A stretch of 64,000 bases of DNA, from the NCBI RefSeq assembly GCF_001684975.1, contig NZ_MAYH01000045.1, forward strand, positions 1-64,000, read 5' to 3'. Every line of letters begins with the position of its first letter. The first letter of the stretch is position 1. The DNA is from Chryseobacterium artocarpi (GTDB lineage: Bacteria > Bacteroidota > Bacteroidia > Flavobacteriales > Weeksellaceae). Positions 44,680-53,312 of this stretch are shown piece by piece. The position numbers and the translations under genes were made by a program. The notes beneath the pieces are model-generated. The model searched no databases. It was not told the origin of the DNA and saw only the letters and a program-made list of their open reading frames with translations.

Positions 44680-46563
44680 ATGGAAAATATAGGCACACAA
44701 GGATTTTCATTTGACCTACCAAAAGGAAATTCATCCATCATAAAAGTAATCGGTGTAGGAGGCGGAGGAAACAACGCGCTAAAACACATGTATGAAAAAG
44801 GGATCCACGGAGTTGATTTCGTGATCTGTAATACAGACGCTCAAACCCTTGATAATAACCCTGTTGCTAATAAAGTTCAGTTAGGAACTTCCATCACCGA
44901 AGGTCTTGGAGCCGGCGCAGATCCTGAAGTAGGAGAAAAATCAGCAATCGAAAGTATTGAAGATATCAAAGCCGCTATGGGACAGAACACGAAAATGGTG
45001 TTCATCACTGCCGGAATGGGTGGTGGTACAGGTACCGGAGCAGCTCCCGTTATTGCTAAAGTAGCAAAAGACATGGGAATCTTAACTGTAGGTATCGTTA
45101 CCGTACCTTTCAGCTTTGAAGGAAAAAGAAGATTGGAACAAGCCGAAAACGGACTTGATAAATTAAAAAATAATGTTGACTCATTAATCGTTATCAATAA
45201 TGACAAACTGAGACAGCAATTCGGAAACCTTGGATTCAAGCAGGGATTCTCTAAAGCAGATGAAGTGTTAGCGAATGCCGCTAAAGGAATGGCAGAAGTT
45301 ATTACAGGTTACTTTGATGTAAACATTGACTTTAGAGATGCTAAATCTGTGCTTCAGAACTCTGGTACAGCTCTAATGTCTACAGGTACTGCTTCCGGTG
45401 AAAATAAAGCCGAAGAAGCGGTAAGAAAAGCATTGGATTCCCCACTATTGAATGACAACAAAATTACAGGTGCTAAAAATGTACTATTGTTGATCAGAAG
45501 TGGTGCAGAAGAGGTTACCATGGACGAAATCGGGATCATTATGGACCACATCCAGAAAGAAGCTGGAAATACTGCTGATATTATTTTCGGGGTGGGTGCT
45601 GATGAAGAATTAGGAGATGCAGTAAGCGTACTTGTTATTGCTACAGGATTCTCTAATGACAATAAGAAATTTGCAGGTCCTACAGAGAAAATCAGAATCA
45701 GTCTTAATGATAATTTAGAGACGCCAAAATCCTCTCCTTTTAAAACAAGAGAAGAAAGAGAGTCTGCTCCTGAAGTAACTCATGATTTCGGTGGAAAAAG
45801 CCTTTTCAGACTGGATGATGAAGATCATGACACTCCGTTCAATGTGACTTCTACCGAAAAAAAAATGATTATTGAGGAAGAGGAAATCAGAACTGAAATA
45901 AAATTCTTTGATAAAGAAGAAAATACCCCTGAACAAGGATGGAGAAATGAAGATGAGCAGGAAGAATACAGCCTTTCCATTGAAGGTGAGGAAGAAGATC
46001 CAAACGATTTGGAAATTCAGTCTTTCTCATTTGATTTCGACAATAAAAAAGAAGATCCTCAATCTGGTAATGTATTCAACAACAATTCTTCACAAGAGAA
46101 ACCAGTTGAATTCAATTTCTTTGTTAATGAGCCTATCAGAAACGAACCTAAGACAGATTACGGACAGCCAAAAGCAGAGTTTAATGCTCCAACAAGTGCT
46201 GTAGCAGAACCTGAACAAAAAATTGAAACGTTCTACCAAAAACAAGAAGAAACAAAACCTGTTACTGAAAGCAGAACAGAAATTGAAACTCCAAAAACGG
46301 AAGAAGCTGGATTCACTTTTGTGAATAAAACAATCGACCAGGAAAGAGTAATTGAAAGAAGAAATAAATTAAAGGAATTCAACTCACGCTACCAAAGCTT
46401 TGACAGCACAAGCGAATTCGAATCTATTCCAGCTTTCAAAAGAAAAAATATCTCGATTGACGGAAACAATGCATCAGATCAGAATATCAACACATATCTA
46501 TCTGACAACAATGGTTCTATGCAAATCAGAGAAAACAGATTTTTAAATAAAGACGTAGACTAA
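44680..46563 (+). CDS. ftsZ: Cell division GTPase FtsZ
   Basis: A 627-residue tubulin homologue forming the Z ring. The GTPase domain (about 15-330) has the tubulin signature 'GGGTGTGAAPVIAKVAK' and 'NTDAQTL'. Then comes an acidic Glu/Asn/Pro-rich linker of about 230 residues, much longer than in E. coli FtsZ (383 aa in all). The C-terminal peptide-like 'FESIPAFKRKNI' is not at the end but is followed by some 36 more residues ending 'IRENRFLNKDVD'. It is the last gene of the cluster. Confidence 0.96.
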   Translation: MENIGTQGFSFDLPKGNSSIIKVIGVGGGGNNALKHMYEKGIHGVDFVICNTDAQTLDNNPVANKVQLGTSITEGLGAGADPEVGEKSAIESIEDIKAAMGQNTKMVFITAGMGGGTGTGAAPVIAKVAKDMGILTVGIVTVPFSFEGKRRLEQAENGLDKLKNNVDSLIVINNDKLRQQFGNLGFKQGFSKADEVLANAAKGMAEVITGYFDVNIDFRDAKSVLQNSGTALMSTGTASGENKAEEAVRKALDSPLLNDNKITGAKNVLLLIRSGAEEVTMDEIGIIMDHIQKEAGNTADIIFGVGADEELGDAVSVLVIATGFSNDNKKFAGPTEKIRISLNDNLETPKSSPFKTREERESAPEVTHDFGGKSLFRLDDEDHDTPFNVTSTEKKMIIEEEEIRTEIKFFDKEENTPEQGWRNEDEQEEYSLSIEGEEEDPNDLEIQSFSFDFDNKKEDPQSGNVFNNNSSQEKPVEFNFFVNEPIRNEPKTDYGQPKAEFNAPTSAVAEPEQKIETFYQKQEETKPVTESRTEIETPKTEEAGFTFVNKTIDQERVIERRNKLKEFNSRYQSFDSTSEFESIPAFKRKNISIDGNNASDQNINTYLSDNNGSMQIRENRFLNKDVD

Positions 46564-46569
46564 TTAATA

Positions 46570-46645
46570 TAACAATGTAAAAATGTACCAATGTAACAAT
46601 ATGTACTAATAATCATTGGTAAACTGTTACATTGATACATTGTTA
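46570..46645. repeat. Degenerate AATGTAACA repeat patch before the YqeY-like gene
   Basis: AACAATGTA, ATGTACCAATGTAACA and inverted TGTTACATTGATACATTGTT fill the gap. The right arm is complementary to the left arm with few mismatches. Confidence 0.5.
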
Positions 46646-46656
46646 AATTTAAAACT

Positions 46657-47103
46657 ATGAGTTTAGAACATACAATAAGCGAAGCTATAAAAACAGCCAT
46701 GAGAGAAAAGGACAGAGTTGCCTTAGATTCTCTTCGTGCCGTAAAATCTCAAATTCTTCTTTTACAGACAGAAGCCAGAGGAGCTGAAATTTCTGCAGAA
46801 CAGGAGATTGCCATTCTTCAGAGAATGATCAAGCAACGTAAAGATTCTTTTGAGCAGTTTTCAGCTCAGGGAAGACAAGACCTTGCAGAAGTAGAAGAAG
46901 CTCAGATGAAAGTCATTGAAAAGTTTTTACCTAAGCAACTTTCTGCTGAAGAATTAGAAACAGAAATTAAAAATATTATTTCAGAAACCGGAGCTGAATC
47001 TATTAAAGATTTAGGAAAGGTAATGGGAGCTGCTTCAAAAGCATTAGCCGGAAAATCTGACGGAAAAAGTATTTCCGAGATGGCTAAGAAACTCCTTTCA
47101 TAA
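46657..47103 (+). CDS. GatB/YqeY domain protein
   Basis: A 148-residue helical YqeY-family protein: 'AIKTAMREKDRVALDSLRAVKSQILL', 'QRKDSFEQFSAQGRQDLAEVEEAQMKVIEKFLP', 'DLGKVMGAASKALAGKSDGKSISEMAK'. It is related to the tail domain of the GatB amidotransferase; possible tRNA-related role. It follows ftsZ by 93 bases and is followed by two hairpins. Confidence 0.92.
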   Translation: MSLEHTISEAIKTAMREKDRVALDSLRAVKSQILLLQTEARGAEISAEQEIAILQRMIKQRKDSFEQFSAQGRQDLAEVEEAQMKVIEKFLPKQLSAEELETEIKNIISETGAESIKDLGKVMGAASKALAGKSDGKSISEMAKKLLS

Positions 47104-47113
47104 TGTGATATAA

Positions 47114-47149
47114 GTTTAGGGGTTCAGGTGGATTACTGATCTCCTAAAC
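47114..47149. repeat. Imperfect hairpin
   Basis: GTTTAGGGG / CTCCTAAAC with one mismatch and an 18-nt loop, just after the YqeY-like gene. Confidence 0.35.
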
Positions 47150-47205
47150 GCATATCTCATTCCATAACTAAGGATATACAACCTTTGCATATCGATTTGA
47201 TTAAA

Positions 47206-47241
47206 GAAGCCCGGGACTTTGAGTCTCGGGCTTCATTTTTC
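47206..47241 (+). terminator. Terminator downstream of the dcw/YqeY unit
   Basis: A 12-bp stem GAAGCCCGGGAC / GTCTCGGGCTTC with one G-U pair, followed by T-rich sequence. The rest of 47242-47510 shows no gene. Confidence 0.85.
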
Positions 47242-47511
47242 TTGGGATATTCAAGTTTTTCATTCAGTTTCGAATAAAAAACTATAAAAAGAGTCTAACT
47301 ACTACCATATTTCAGACAGTATTTAATGGGTTGATTGCTTGAGGGAAAGCCGTAAATGTTTTTTTCATGGTCGTCTGTTTTTCAGAATCATTTCAAATTT
47401 AATAATTATATTTTATTATTCCTAATTTTAATTCACATTTTTATGAATATTGTTATATTATTAATATTCAATTAATTTTATATTGACTAACGCATTGATA
47501 GTTATTATGTA

Positions 47512-47542
47512 TTGAACAAACGTAAAGAAATGTTTAACTTTG
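47512..47542 (+). promoter_or_regulatory. Promoter of the bacilliredoxin gene
   Basis: TTG at 47512 and TAACTTTG at 47535-47542 with a 20-nt spacer match the Bacteroidetes -33/-7 consensus (TTG...TAnnTTTG). The -7 box ends 22 nt before the ATG. Confidence 0.65.
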
Positions 47543-47564
47543 TACTGATAAAAAAACAAAATAT

Positions 47565-47975
47565 ATGTATCCAACAGATTTAGTAATGCCTATGAAGGCT
47601 GAACTTACAGATAAAGGTTTTCAGGATTTAACAACTCCAGCTCAGGTAGAAGATGCTTTAAAGCAATCAGGAACTACATTATTAGTAATCAACTCCGTAT
47701 GCGGATGTGCTGCTGGAGCTGCAAGACCTGGGGTAGTATACTCTTTAACAGGAGATAAAAAACCTGACCATTTAACAACTGTATTTGCAGGTTTTGATAC
47801 AGAAGCTGTAGTAGAAGCAAGAAAACACCTTGCTCCATTCCCTCCTAGCTCACCATGTGTAGCTCTTTTCAAAGATGGGGAATTGGTTCACATGCTGGAA
47901 AGACACCACATTGAAGGAAATCCTGCAGGAGCTATTGCTGCAAACCTTCAGGCTGCTTATGACGAGTATTGCTAA
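47565..47975 (+). CDS. BrxA/BrxB family bacilliredoxin
   Basis: A 136-residue thioredoxin-fold protein. The CGC active site is in 'VINSVCGCAAGAARPGV', with 'PFPPSSPCVALFKDGELVHMLERHHIEG' as the family C-terminus. In Firmicutes bacilliredoxins remove bacillithiol from proteins, so bacillithiol-type redox control is likely, as known for several flavobacteria. Monocistronic, with promoter and terminator. Confidence 0.92.
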   Translation: MYPTDLVMPMKAELTDKGFQDLTTPAQVEDALKQSGTTLLVINSVCGCAAGAARPGVVYSLTGDKKPDHLTTVFAGFDTEAVVEARKHLAPFPPSSPCVALFKDGELVHMLERHHIEGNPAGAIAANLQAAYDEYC

Positions 47976-47995
47976 GAAATAATAAGCTCAATAAT

Positions 47996-48027
47996 AAACC
48001 GTTACATATTTTGTAGCGGTTTTTTTA
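47996..48027 (+). terminator. Terminator of the bacilliredoxin gene
   Basis: A stem AAACCGTTAC / GTAGCGGTTT with one G-U pair and T7. Confidence 0.85.
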
Positions 48028-48067
48028 TTTAACTCCATAAAAAATTTTCTAAACATTCAAATATCAT

Positions 48068-48075
48068 TATATTTG
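48068..48075 (+). promoter_or_regulatory. -7 box of the GH3 gene
   Basis: TATATTTG is a perfect TAnnTTTG match ending only 5 nt before the start codon at 48081, so a leaderless transcript is expected if it is used. Confidence 0.45.
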
Positions 48076-48080
48076 TTGGA

Positions 48081-49613
48081 ATGGCAACAAAAGCACTTTT
48101 CAATACTGTGGTCAACTGGTTCATCCGTCAGAGGATAGATCAGATTCAAAATTTCATGGATCACCCCATTGAAACACAGAAAGGTATATTGTTTTCTCAA
48201 CTGTTTCATGCAGAAGATACTGAATACGGTAAACTTCATGGTTTCAACTCAATTTCAAGTTATCAGGACTTTAAAAACAAGGTTCCTATTGTAACGTATG
48301 AGGATTTTGAACCTTTTATTGAAAAAGCAAGACAGGGACATAAGGATGTAAGCTGGCCCGGACTAATTAAGCATTTTGCAAAGTCTTCCGGAACTACCAA
48401 TGCGAAGAGTAAATTCATCCCTATTTCCGCTGAAAGCCTTGAATATTGCCATATGAAAGCTGGAAAGGACATGGTGTCTATTTACGCTAACAATCACCCT
48501 GAAAACCAGCTTTTCAATTATAAAAATTTACGTTTAGGAGGAAGTTCTGAGCTCTATGCGGATTTTAATACGAAATTCGGCGATTTATCAGCTATTCTTA
48601 TTGATAATCTTCCATTTTGGGTTGAAATTACAACAACACCGAGCAAGAAAGTTTCTTTGATGGGTGAATGGGAAAGTAAGCTAAGAGCAATAACTTCTGA
48701 AGTAAAAAATGAAGATGTAGGAAGTATCCTTGGAGTACCCAGCTGGATGATGGTTCTTCTGCAAAAAGTTTTGAAAGAAACTAATGTAGGAAGTATTTCT
48801 GAGCTATGGCCTAATTTAGAGGTGTTTTTCCACGGTGGAATTAGTTTTAAGCCCTACAGGGAACAATTCAAGCAGATCATCGGAAAAAACATCAATTACT
48901 ACGAAATTTACAATGCCTCCGAAGGTTTCTTCGGAATACAGGACAGATCCAACAGTGATGAAATGCTTCTGATGCTTGATTATGGTATTTTCTATGAATT
49001 CATTCCAATGGATCAGTTTCATTTTTCAAATCCGAAAGTAGTGAGCCTTGAAGATGTAGAAGTTGGAAAAAACTATGCAATGGTTATTACCACCAACGGA
49101 GGTTTGTGGAGGTACCTTATTGGCGATACGGTTGTATTTACATCAACGAATCCTTTCAGAATAAAAATAACGGGAAGAACAAAACATTATATCAATGCCT
49201 TTGGTGAAGAGTTAATGATTACTAATGTAGAATCTGCTCTTTCAAAAGCATGTGAAGTAACAGGAGCACAAATTACAGATTTTACAGGAGCACCGGTATT
49301 TATGAAAGAAAATGAAGGAGGAGCTCATGAATGGATCTTTGAATTCAGCCAGTACCCTGATAATCTTGAGCACTTTATTGATGCTTTTGATCAGCATTTA
49401 AAGAAAATCAATTCGGACTATGAAGCGAAAAGATATAATAATATGACGCTGAGAAGACCAATTGTTCACATTGCAAAGGATAATCTCTTCTATCACTGGT
49501 TAGAATCTAAAGGTAAACTTGGGGGGCAGAATAAGGTCCCTAGGCTAAGCAATGACAGGGAATATATAGATCCTTTATTGGAAATGAACAAAGTCATGAT
49601 GGAAAAAACTTAA
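48081..49613 (+). CDS. GH3 family protein (ANL-type acyl-adenylating enzyme)
   Basis: A 510-residue GH3 auxin-responsive-promoter family protein. The N-terminal motif is 'FSQLFHAEDTEYGKLHGF', 'KSSGTTNAKSKFIPIS' is the ATP loop (SSGTT), 'YNASEGFFGIQ' is the adenylation motif, and 'ITGRTKHYINAFGEELM' is the hinge. Plant GH3 enzymes join amino acids to hormone acids; bacterial substrates are largely unknown. It is monocistronic and convergent with the lipoprotein operon. Confidence 0.9.
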   Translation: MATKALFNTVVNWFIRQRIDQIQNFMDHPIETQKGILFSQLFHAEDTEYGKLHGFNSISSYQDFKNKVPIVTYEDFEPFIEKARQGHKDVSWPGLIKHFAKSSGTTNAKSKFIPISAESLEYCHMKAGKDMVSIYANNHPENQLFNYKNLRLGGSSELYADFNTKFGDLSAILIDNLPFWVEITTTPSKKVSLMGEWESKLRAITSEVKNEDVGSILGVPSWMMVLLQKVLKETNVGSISELWPNLEVFFHGGISFKPYREQFKQIIGKNINYYEIYNASEGFFGIQDRSNSDEMLLMLDYGIFYEFIPMDQFHFSNPKVVSLEDVEVGKNYAMVITTNGGLWRYLIGDTVVFTSTNPFRIKITGRTKHYINAFGEELMITNVESALSKACEVTGAQITDFTGAPVFMKENEGGAHEWIFEFSQYPDNLEHFIDAFDQHLKKINSDYEAKRYNNMTLRRPIVHIAKDNLFYHWLESKGKLGGQNKVPRLSNDREYIDPLLEMNKVMMEKT

Positions 49614-49645
49614 GCTACAGTTTCTGATTTCATCATTAAAAATAA

Positions 49646-49680
49646 AAAACCGCAATTGAATTCAACTGCGGTTTTCTTTT
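49646..49680. terminator. Bidirectional terminator
   Basis: The stem AAAACCGCA / TGCGGTTTT encloses the further palindrome TTGAATTCAA. It lies between the GH3 gene and the convergent lipoprotein gene. Confidence 0.85.
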
Positions 49681-49682
49681 TA

Positions 49683-50126
49683 TTATTTACTTAAATCGTC
49701 TTTTAATTTCTTCGCTGCATCTTCTACTTTTGCCGCGCCTTTTCTTGCTGCTTCTTTAGCATCTTTTCCTGCTTCCTGAGCTCCGGACTTGATATCTTTA
49801 CCTACTTTGTTTGCTTCGGTTTTAATATCCTGCCCTGCTTTATTCAGATCCTGTTTCGTCTTATCGGCTGTTGCATCAATTTTATCCTTAGCTTTTTGGG
49901 CAGCATTATCAATCTTTTCTCCGGCTTGATCTAATTTTTTATCAACGTTTTCTTTAGCTTCATTAACCTTTGCACTATCAACACCAGCAGGGGTTTCTGT
50001 AACAGTGGTTGTAGTTGTTGTAACTGATCCGTCCGGGTTTTCTACCTGTTCTGACTTTGTTGTAGATTTTGTACATGCAACAGTGAAAACTGAAATCACT
50101 ATTGCTGTAAGAATTTGTTTTTTCAT
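49683..50126 (-). CDS. Lipoprotein with 11-residue helical repeats
   Basis: A 147-residue protein with a lipoprotein signal (MKKQILTAIVISVFTVACTK; Cys near residue 18). After a Thr-rich stretch the rest is a long amphipathic helix of Lys/Ala/Asp repeats ('AGEKIDNAAQKAKDKIDATAD', 'KAGQDIKTEANKVGKDIKSG'), similar in style to LEA/apolipoprotein and YtxH-like proteins. A role in envelope stress protection is inference. Last gene of the mutL operon. Confidence 0.7.
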   Translation of the reverse strand: MKKQILTAIVISVFTVACTKSTTKSEQVENPDGSVTTTTTTVTETPAGVDSAKVNEAKENVDKKLDQAGEKIDNAAQKAKDKIDATADKTKQDLNKAGQDIKTEANKVGKDIKSGAQEAGKDAKEAARKGAAKVEDAAKKLKDDLSK

Positions 50127-50154
50127 ATTGTATATTTTTAAAATGATGATTGGT

Positions 50155-50517
50155 TTATTCTGTCTTCACATTAGTGGCTGGTGAAGATTCAGATGCCTTA
50201 GATTTTTTCTCAGCATCAGCTTTTTTCTTTTCTTCCTCGGCTTTAATTTTATTTTCTTTTTCAAGCTCTGCCTTTAATTTCTTTTCTTCTTCCAAAGCTT
50301 TCTGAACCTTTTTTACGGAATCAAGATACTGAGGAGAAGACATTCTTATTTTACGGGCAATATCCACTGTAACAGCTCCTGTTGAAAAAGAATCAATGGC
50401 AGTTGTATCATACTGTATCTTCACATCCTGCTCTGCTACAAATCCTGGAGTATCCTTCTTGGAACAAGATGTAATCAGAATGGTAAAAATAAAAATTGCC
50501 GGCAGTAAATTTTTCAT
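50155..50517 (-). CDS. Small lipoprotein with Lys/Glu coiled coil
   Basis: A 120-residue protein with signal MKNLLPAIFIFTILITSCSK (lipobox Cys at 18). The middle part is 'VTVDIARKIRMSSPQYLDSVKK', and a long charged coiled coil ('LEEEKKLKAELEKENKIKAEEE') makes up most of the C-terminal half. No known family. It begins 4 bases after the phosphatase-family gene stop, so it is co-transcribed. Confidence 0.7.
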   Translation of the reverse strand: MKNLLPAIFIFTILITSCSKKDTPGFVAEQDVKIQYDTTAIDSFSTGAVTVDIARKIRMSSPQYLDSVKKVQKALEEEKKLKAELEKENKIKAEEEKKKADAEKKSKASESSPATNVKTE

Positions 50518-50521
50518 GGAA

Positions 50522-51493
50522 CTAATTTAGTAGAAATTCTGCAATTACAGGATAGTGATCCGATAATTTCACAGACTGATCTACTTTATAGCTTAGAGGA
50601 ATAATTGATTTTGAACTGAAAATATAATCAATTCTTAAAGGTATCTTATAATCATGGAAACTGCTGGCACTCCCCTTTCCTGTCTTCACAAAGGCATCCT
50701 GAAGGTCTTTTCCAAGACTGTAGTATTCATATGAATTCGGGACAGAATTAAAGTCTCCTGCAACAATTACAGGGTAAGGTGAAGAGTCAATAGTTCTTCT
50801 GATTTTTTTAATTTGGTCTTCATGAGCCTGAAACGTAGGAATCATGTGAGACAGAAGTGTTGAGACATTTCCAATTCCGAAAGCATCAAGCTTTGTAAAC
50901 ATTGTTTTATGAAGTCTGAAAGGTTCAAGATAAACATTTACAATTCTGATGATCTTCCCATTGATATTGACGTCTGCATAGAAAGAGTTTCCTCTCGAAT
51001 TATCTTCAATGATCTCAGCCTGTCTTATAATTTTATGCTTTGTTTTCAGGATTACTGAAGGATATTTTACCAAATCTTGTCTTACAGCACGGTTGGTATC
51101 TTTTTCCTGGACTAAAATGATATCCGGATCCTGAGCTTTGATATAGTCTTTTACTTTATCCCATCCGTATTCTCCATATTTAACATTAAAAGTTAATACT
51201 TTGATATCACGTACGGTTTTTAAATTATCTGTTTTAGGTGAGTAATTAACCCATCTTCTTATTGGATTAAAAAAAAGTAAGGTTCCCGCGGCAAAAACAA
51301 TAGCAATTTTTTGCTTTTTGAATGCCCAGACCATCGTAAGAAGAAGATGCGCCAGTATCAGATACGGAAAGCCAAGGGATAAAAGATTAAGGTTCCCCAA
51401 TAAATTAGGTGGAACCCAAGCGTTTCCCAGCGTGCAAAGCAGCAAAACGGCAACGGCAATATGTATAAATAGCAATATCTGATTCGACTTCAT
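50522..51493 (-). CDS. Endonuclease/exonuclease/phosphatase family membrane protein, copy 1
   Basis: A 323-residue protein with three N-terminal membrane segments (to about residue 90) and a C-terminal EEP-fold domain: 'VLTFNVKYGEYGW', 'ILVQEKD', 'VIVAGDFNSVPNSYEYY' (catalytic Asp/Asn) and 'KLSDHYPVIAEF' (catalytic Asp-His). The fold cleaves phosphodiesters of nucleic acids or lipids; the active site is likely periplasmic. ATG at 51493 is chosen over an in-frame TTG at 51541. It is a tandem paralogue of the next gene. Confidence 0.85.
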   Translation of the reverse strand: MKSNQILLFIHIAVAVLLLCTLGNAWVPPNLLGNLNLLSLGFPYLILAHLLLTMVWAFKKQKIAIVFAAGTLLFFNPIRRWVNYSPKTDNLKTVRDIKVLTFNVKYGEYGWDKVKDYIKAQDPDIILVQEKDTNRAVRQDLVKYPSVILKTKHKIIRQAEIIEDNSRGNSFYADVNINGKIIRIVNVYLEPFRLHKTMFTKLDAFGIGNVSTLLSHMIPTFQAHEDQIKKIRRTIDSSPYPVIVAGDFNSVPNSYEYYSLGKDLQDAFVKTGKGSASSFHDYKIPLRIDYIFSSKSIIPLSYKVDQSVKLSDHYPVIAEFLLN

Positions 51494-51568
51494 GAAAAAA
51501 ACGGTCTTGGTACGTACTTTTCCAAGCAAAAATCTGACCAAGCCATCAATTTTTAACTATTTTTATGA

Positions 51569-52570
51569 TTATTTTTCACTTAAAGACACCTCAGAAATCA
51601 CCGGATAATGATCTGAAATACTGACAGAACGGTCAACAACGTAAGAAATTGGTGTCAACGATTTTGATAAAAAAACATAGTCTATCCTAATCGGAAATTT
51701 ATAATCATGAAAACTTGTTCCGCTTCCTTTTCCTGTAAGTAAAAACGCATCATTCAAATTTTCAGAAACGTGGTAATATTCATAAGAATTCGGAACAGAA
51801 TTGAAATCTCCAGCCACAATAACCGGATATGGAGAAGTATCAATAGCATTTCGAATTTCCTTTACCTGATCCTGGTGCTTTTTAAAAGTGGGAATTAATT
51901 TTTTTACAATACCCTTTACTTTTTCTTCATTAGCATCGTTGTTTCCATCAAGTTTGATCATCTCTTTTTCAAACTGAAACGGATAAAGATATACATCAAT
52001 AAATCTATATGTTTTTCCTTTTATTTCAATATCTGCCTGAAGCCCGCTAGGTAACCAAATGTCTTTATCCTCAGAGTAAATTACTTTTTCATTGGATATT
52101 TTATATTTCGATAATATCGTTAAAAGACCATTTGAAGTAGTTCTATTGTACTCTTTTAATGAAGGATACGAAATTCCTCCATCTTCCTGTGTAAGAATAA
52201 CATCCGCGTTTTGGGCTTTAAGGTAATTCAAAACCTCTTCTTTTCCCATCGTTCCAGCCTTGATATTAAAAGAAACAATCTTTAACGGACTTGAATTTTC
52301 GCTTTTCTCGGATGAAAAATTAACCCATCGCTTTACAGGATTAATAAACACTAACCCAATAAGCATAAATATAAATGCTCTTTTTTTCCAGCTGAATATC
52401 CAGAAAAAAATAAGGACAATATAAAGAGACATTAGGATAGGAAATCCCAGTGAAAGAAGGTTAAACCACGGAAATATCTTAGGTGGAATATAGGCATTTA
52501 GTAAAGATCCAAGCAATAGAAACAGAATTCCCAAATGCAGGATCAATATGATGAGTCGAAAAATTTTCAC
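51569..52570 (-). CDS. Endonuclease/exonuclease/phosphatase family membrane protein, copy 2
   Basis: A 333-residue paralogue of the gene at 50522, with GTG start. Three N-terminal membrane segments, then 'IVSFNIKAGTMGKEEV', 'VILTQEDGG', the identical 'VIVAGDFNSVPNSYEYY', and 'SISDHYPVISE'. All catalytic residues are kept. The copies differ mostly in the middle region (about 150-220), which may reflect different substrates. Eight bases separate it from rhomboid. Confidence 0.85.
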   Translation of the reverse strand: MKIFRLIILILHLGILFLLLGSLLNAYIPPKIFPWFNLLSLGFPILMSLYIVLIFFWIFSWKKRAFIFMLIGLVFINPVKRWVNFSSEKSENSSPLKIVSFNIKAGTMGKEEVLNYLKAQNADVILTQEDGGISYPSLKEYNRTTSNGLLTILSKYKISNEKVIYSEDKDIWLPSGLQADIEIKGKTYRFIDVYLYPFQFEKEMIKLDGNNDANEEKVKGIVKKLIPTFKKHQDQVKEIRNAIDTSPYPVIVAGDFNSVPNSYEYYHVSENLNDAFLLTGKGSGTSFHDYKFPIRIDYVFLSKSLTPISYVVDRSVSISDHYPVISEVSLSEK

Positions 52571-52578
52571 AAAAATTA

Positions 52579-53307
52579 TTAATTGAATCTATACAAATGC
52601 TTTTTCCAAATCCGTGCCAAGATCCAGCCTACCAAAGCCCCACCAACGTGCGCAAGGTGAGCAATTCCTCCCCCATTTCCTGAAATTCCCAGATAGACAG
52701 AAACAACAATAACGATAGGAAGAAGGTACTTTACCTTTATCGGAACAGGAATAAACATAATTCCTATTTTTGAATCAGGATATAATGTTGCAAAGGCAGC
52801 AACTACGCCGAAAATTGCTCCAGAAGCGCCTACCATAGGGGTTGCAACAATACCTTTCAAACTTTCTAATAATTCTTTCTGCTTAAGAACAGCATCTGCA
52901 TTTCCTGCAAATTCAACACTTGCACCGGAAAGATAAGCCCCAACATTAAATCCTAATTGTTGTAATTCACTTGAAAGTTGCTGAGCTTCAACGAAATTCC
53001 ACAAATTAAATAAAAAGAAAGCACCTAAACCACTTAAGAAATATAGAATTAAATATTTTTTTTCTCCTAAAACCTGTTCCAAAATAGGACCGAAGCTAAA
53101 GAGTGTCATCATATTAAATAAAATATGCATAATACTTCCATGCATAAACATGTGAGTAATAATCTGCCAGGAATGAAAAAACGGTGAGAATGGGTAGAAT
53201 CCGGCAAGGTATCCAATCACCTGATTCCCCATTAAAGATGTAACAATAAATACGATCACATTGATAATGATAATATTTCTTGTAATTGGCGGTATATTGT
53301 TAAACAT
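52579..53307 (-). CDS. Rhomboid family intramembrane serine protease
   Basis: A 242-residue polytopic protease. The catalytic serine is in 'VGASGAIFGVVAAF' (GASG) and the histidine in 'AHLAHVGGALVGWILAR'; 'HMFMHGSIMHILFNMMTLF' in the second region matches the H...N motif. A hydrophilic insertion at about 110-155 separates the early helices. It cleaves membrane proteins within the bilayer; targets unknown. It starts five bases after mutL. Confidence 0.92.
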   Translation of the reverse strand: MFNNIPPITRNIIIINVIVFIVTSLMGNQVIGYLAGFYPFSPFFHSWQIITHMFMHGSIMHILFNMMTLFSFGPILEQVLGEKKYLILYFLSGLGAFFLFNLWNFVEAQQLSSELQQLGFNVGAYLSGASVEFAGNADAVLKQKELLESLKGIVATPMVGASGAIFGVVAAFATLYPDSKIGIMFIPVPIKVKYLLPIVIVVSVYLGISGNGGGIAHLAHVGGALVGWILARIWKKHLYRFN

Positions 53308-53312
53308 ATTTT

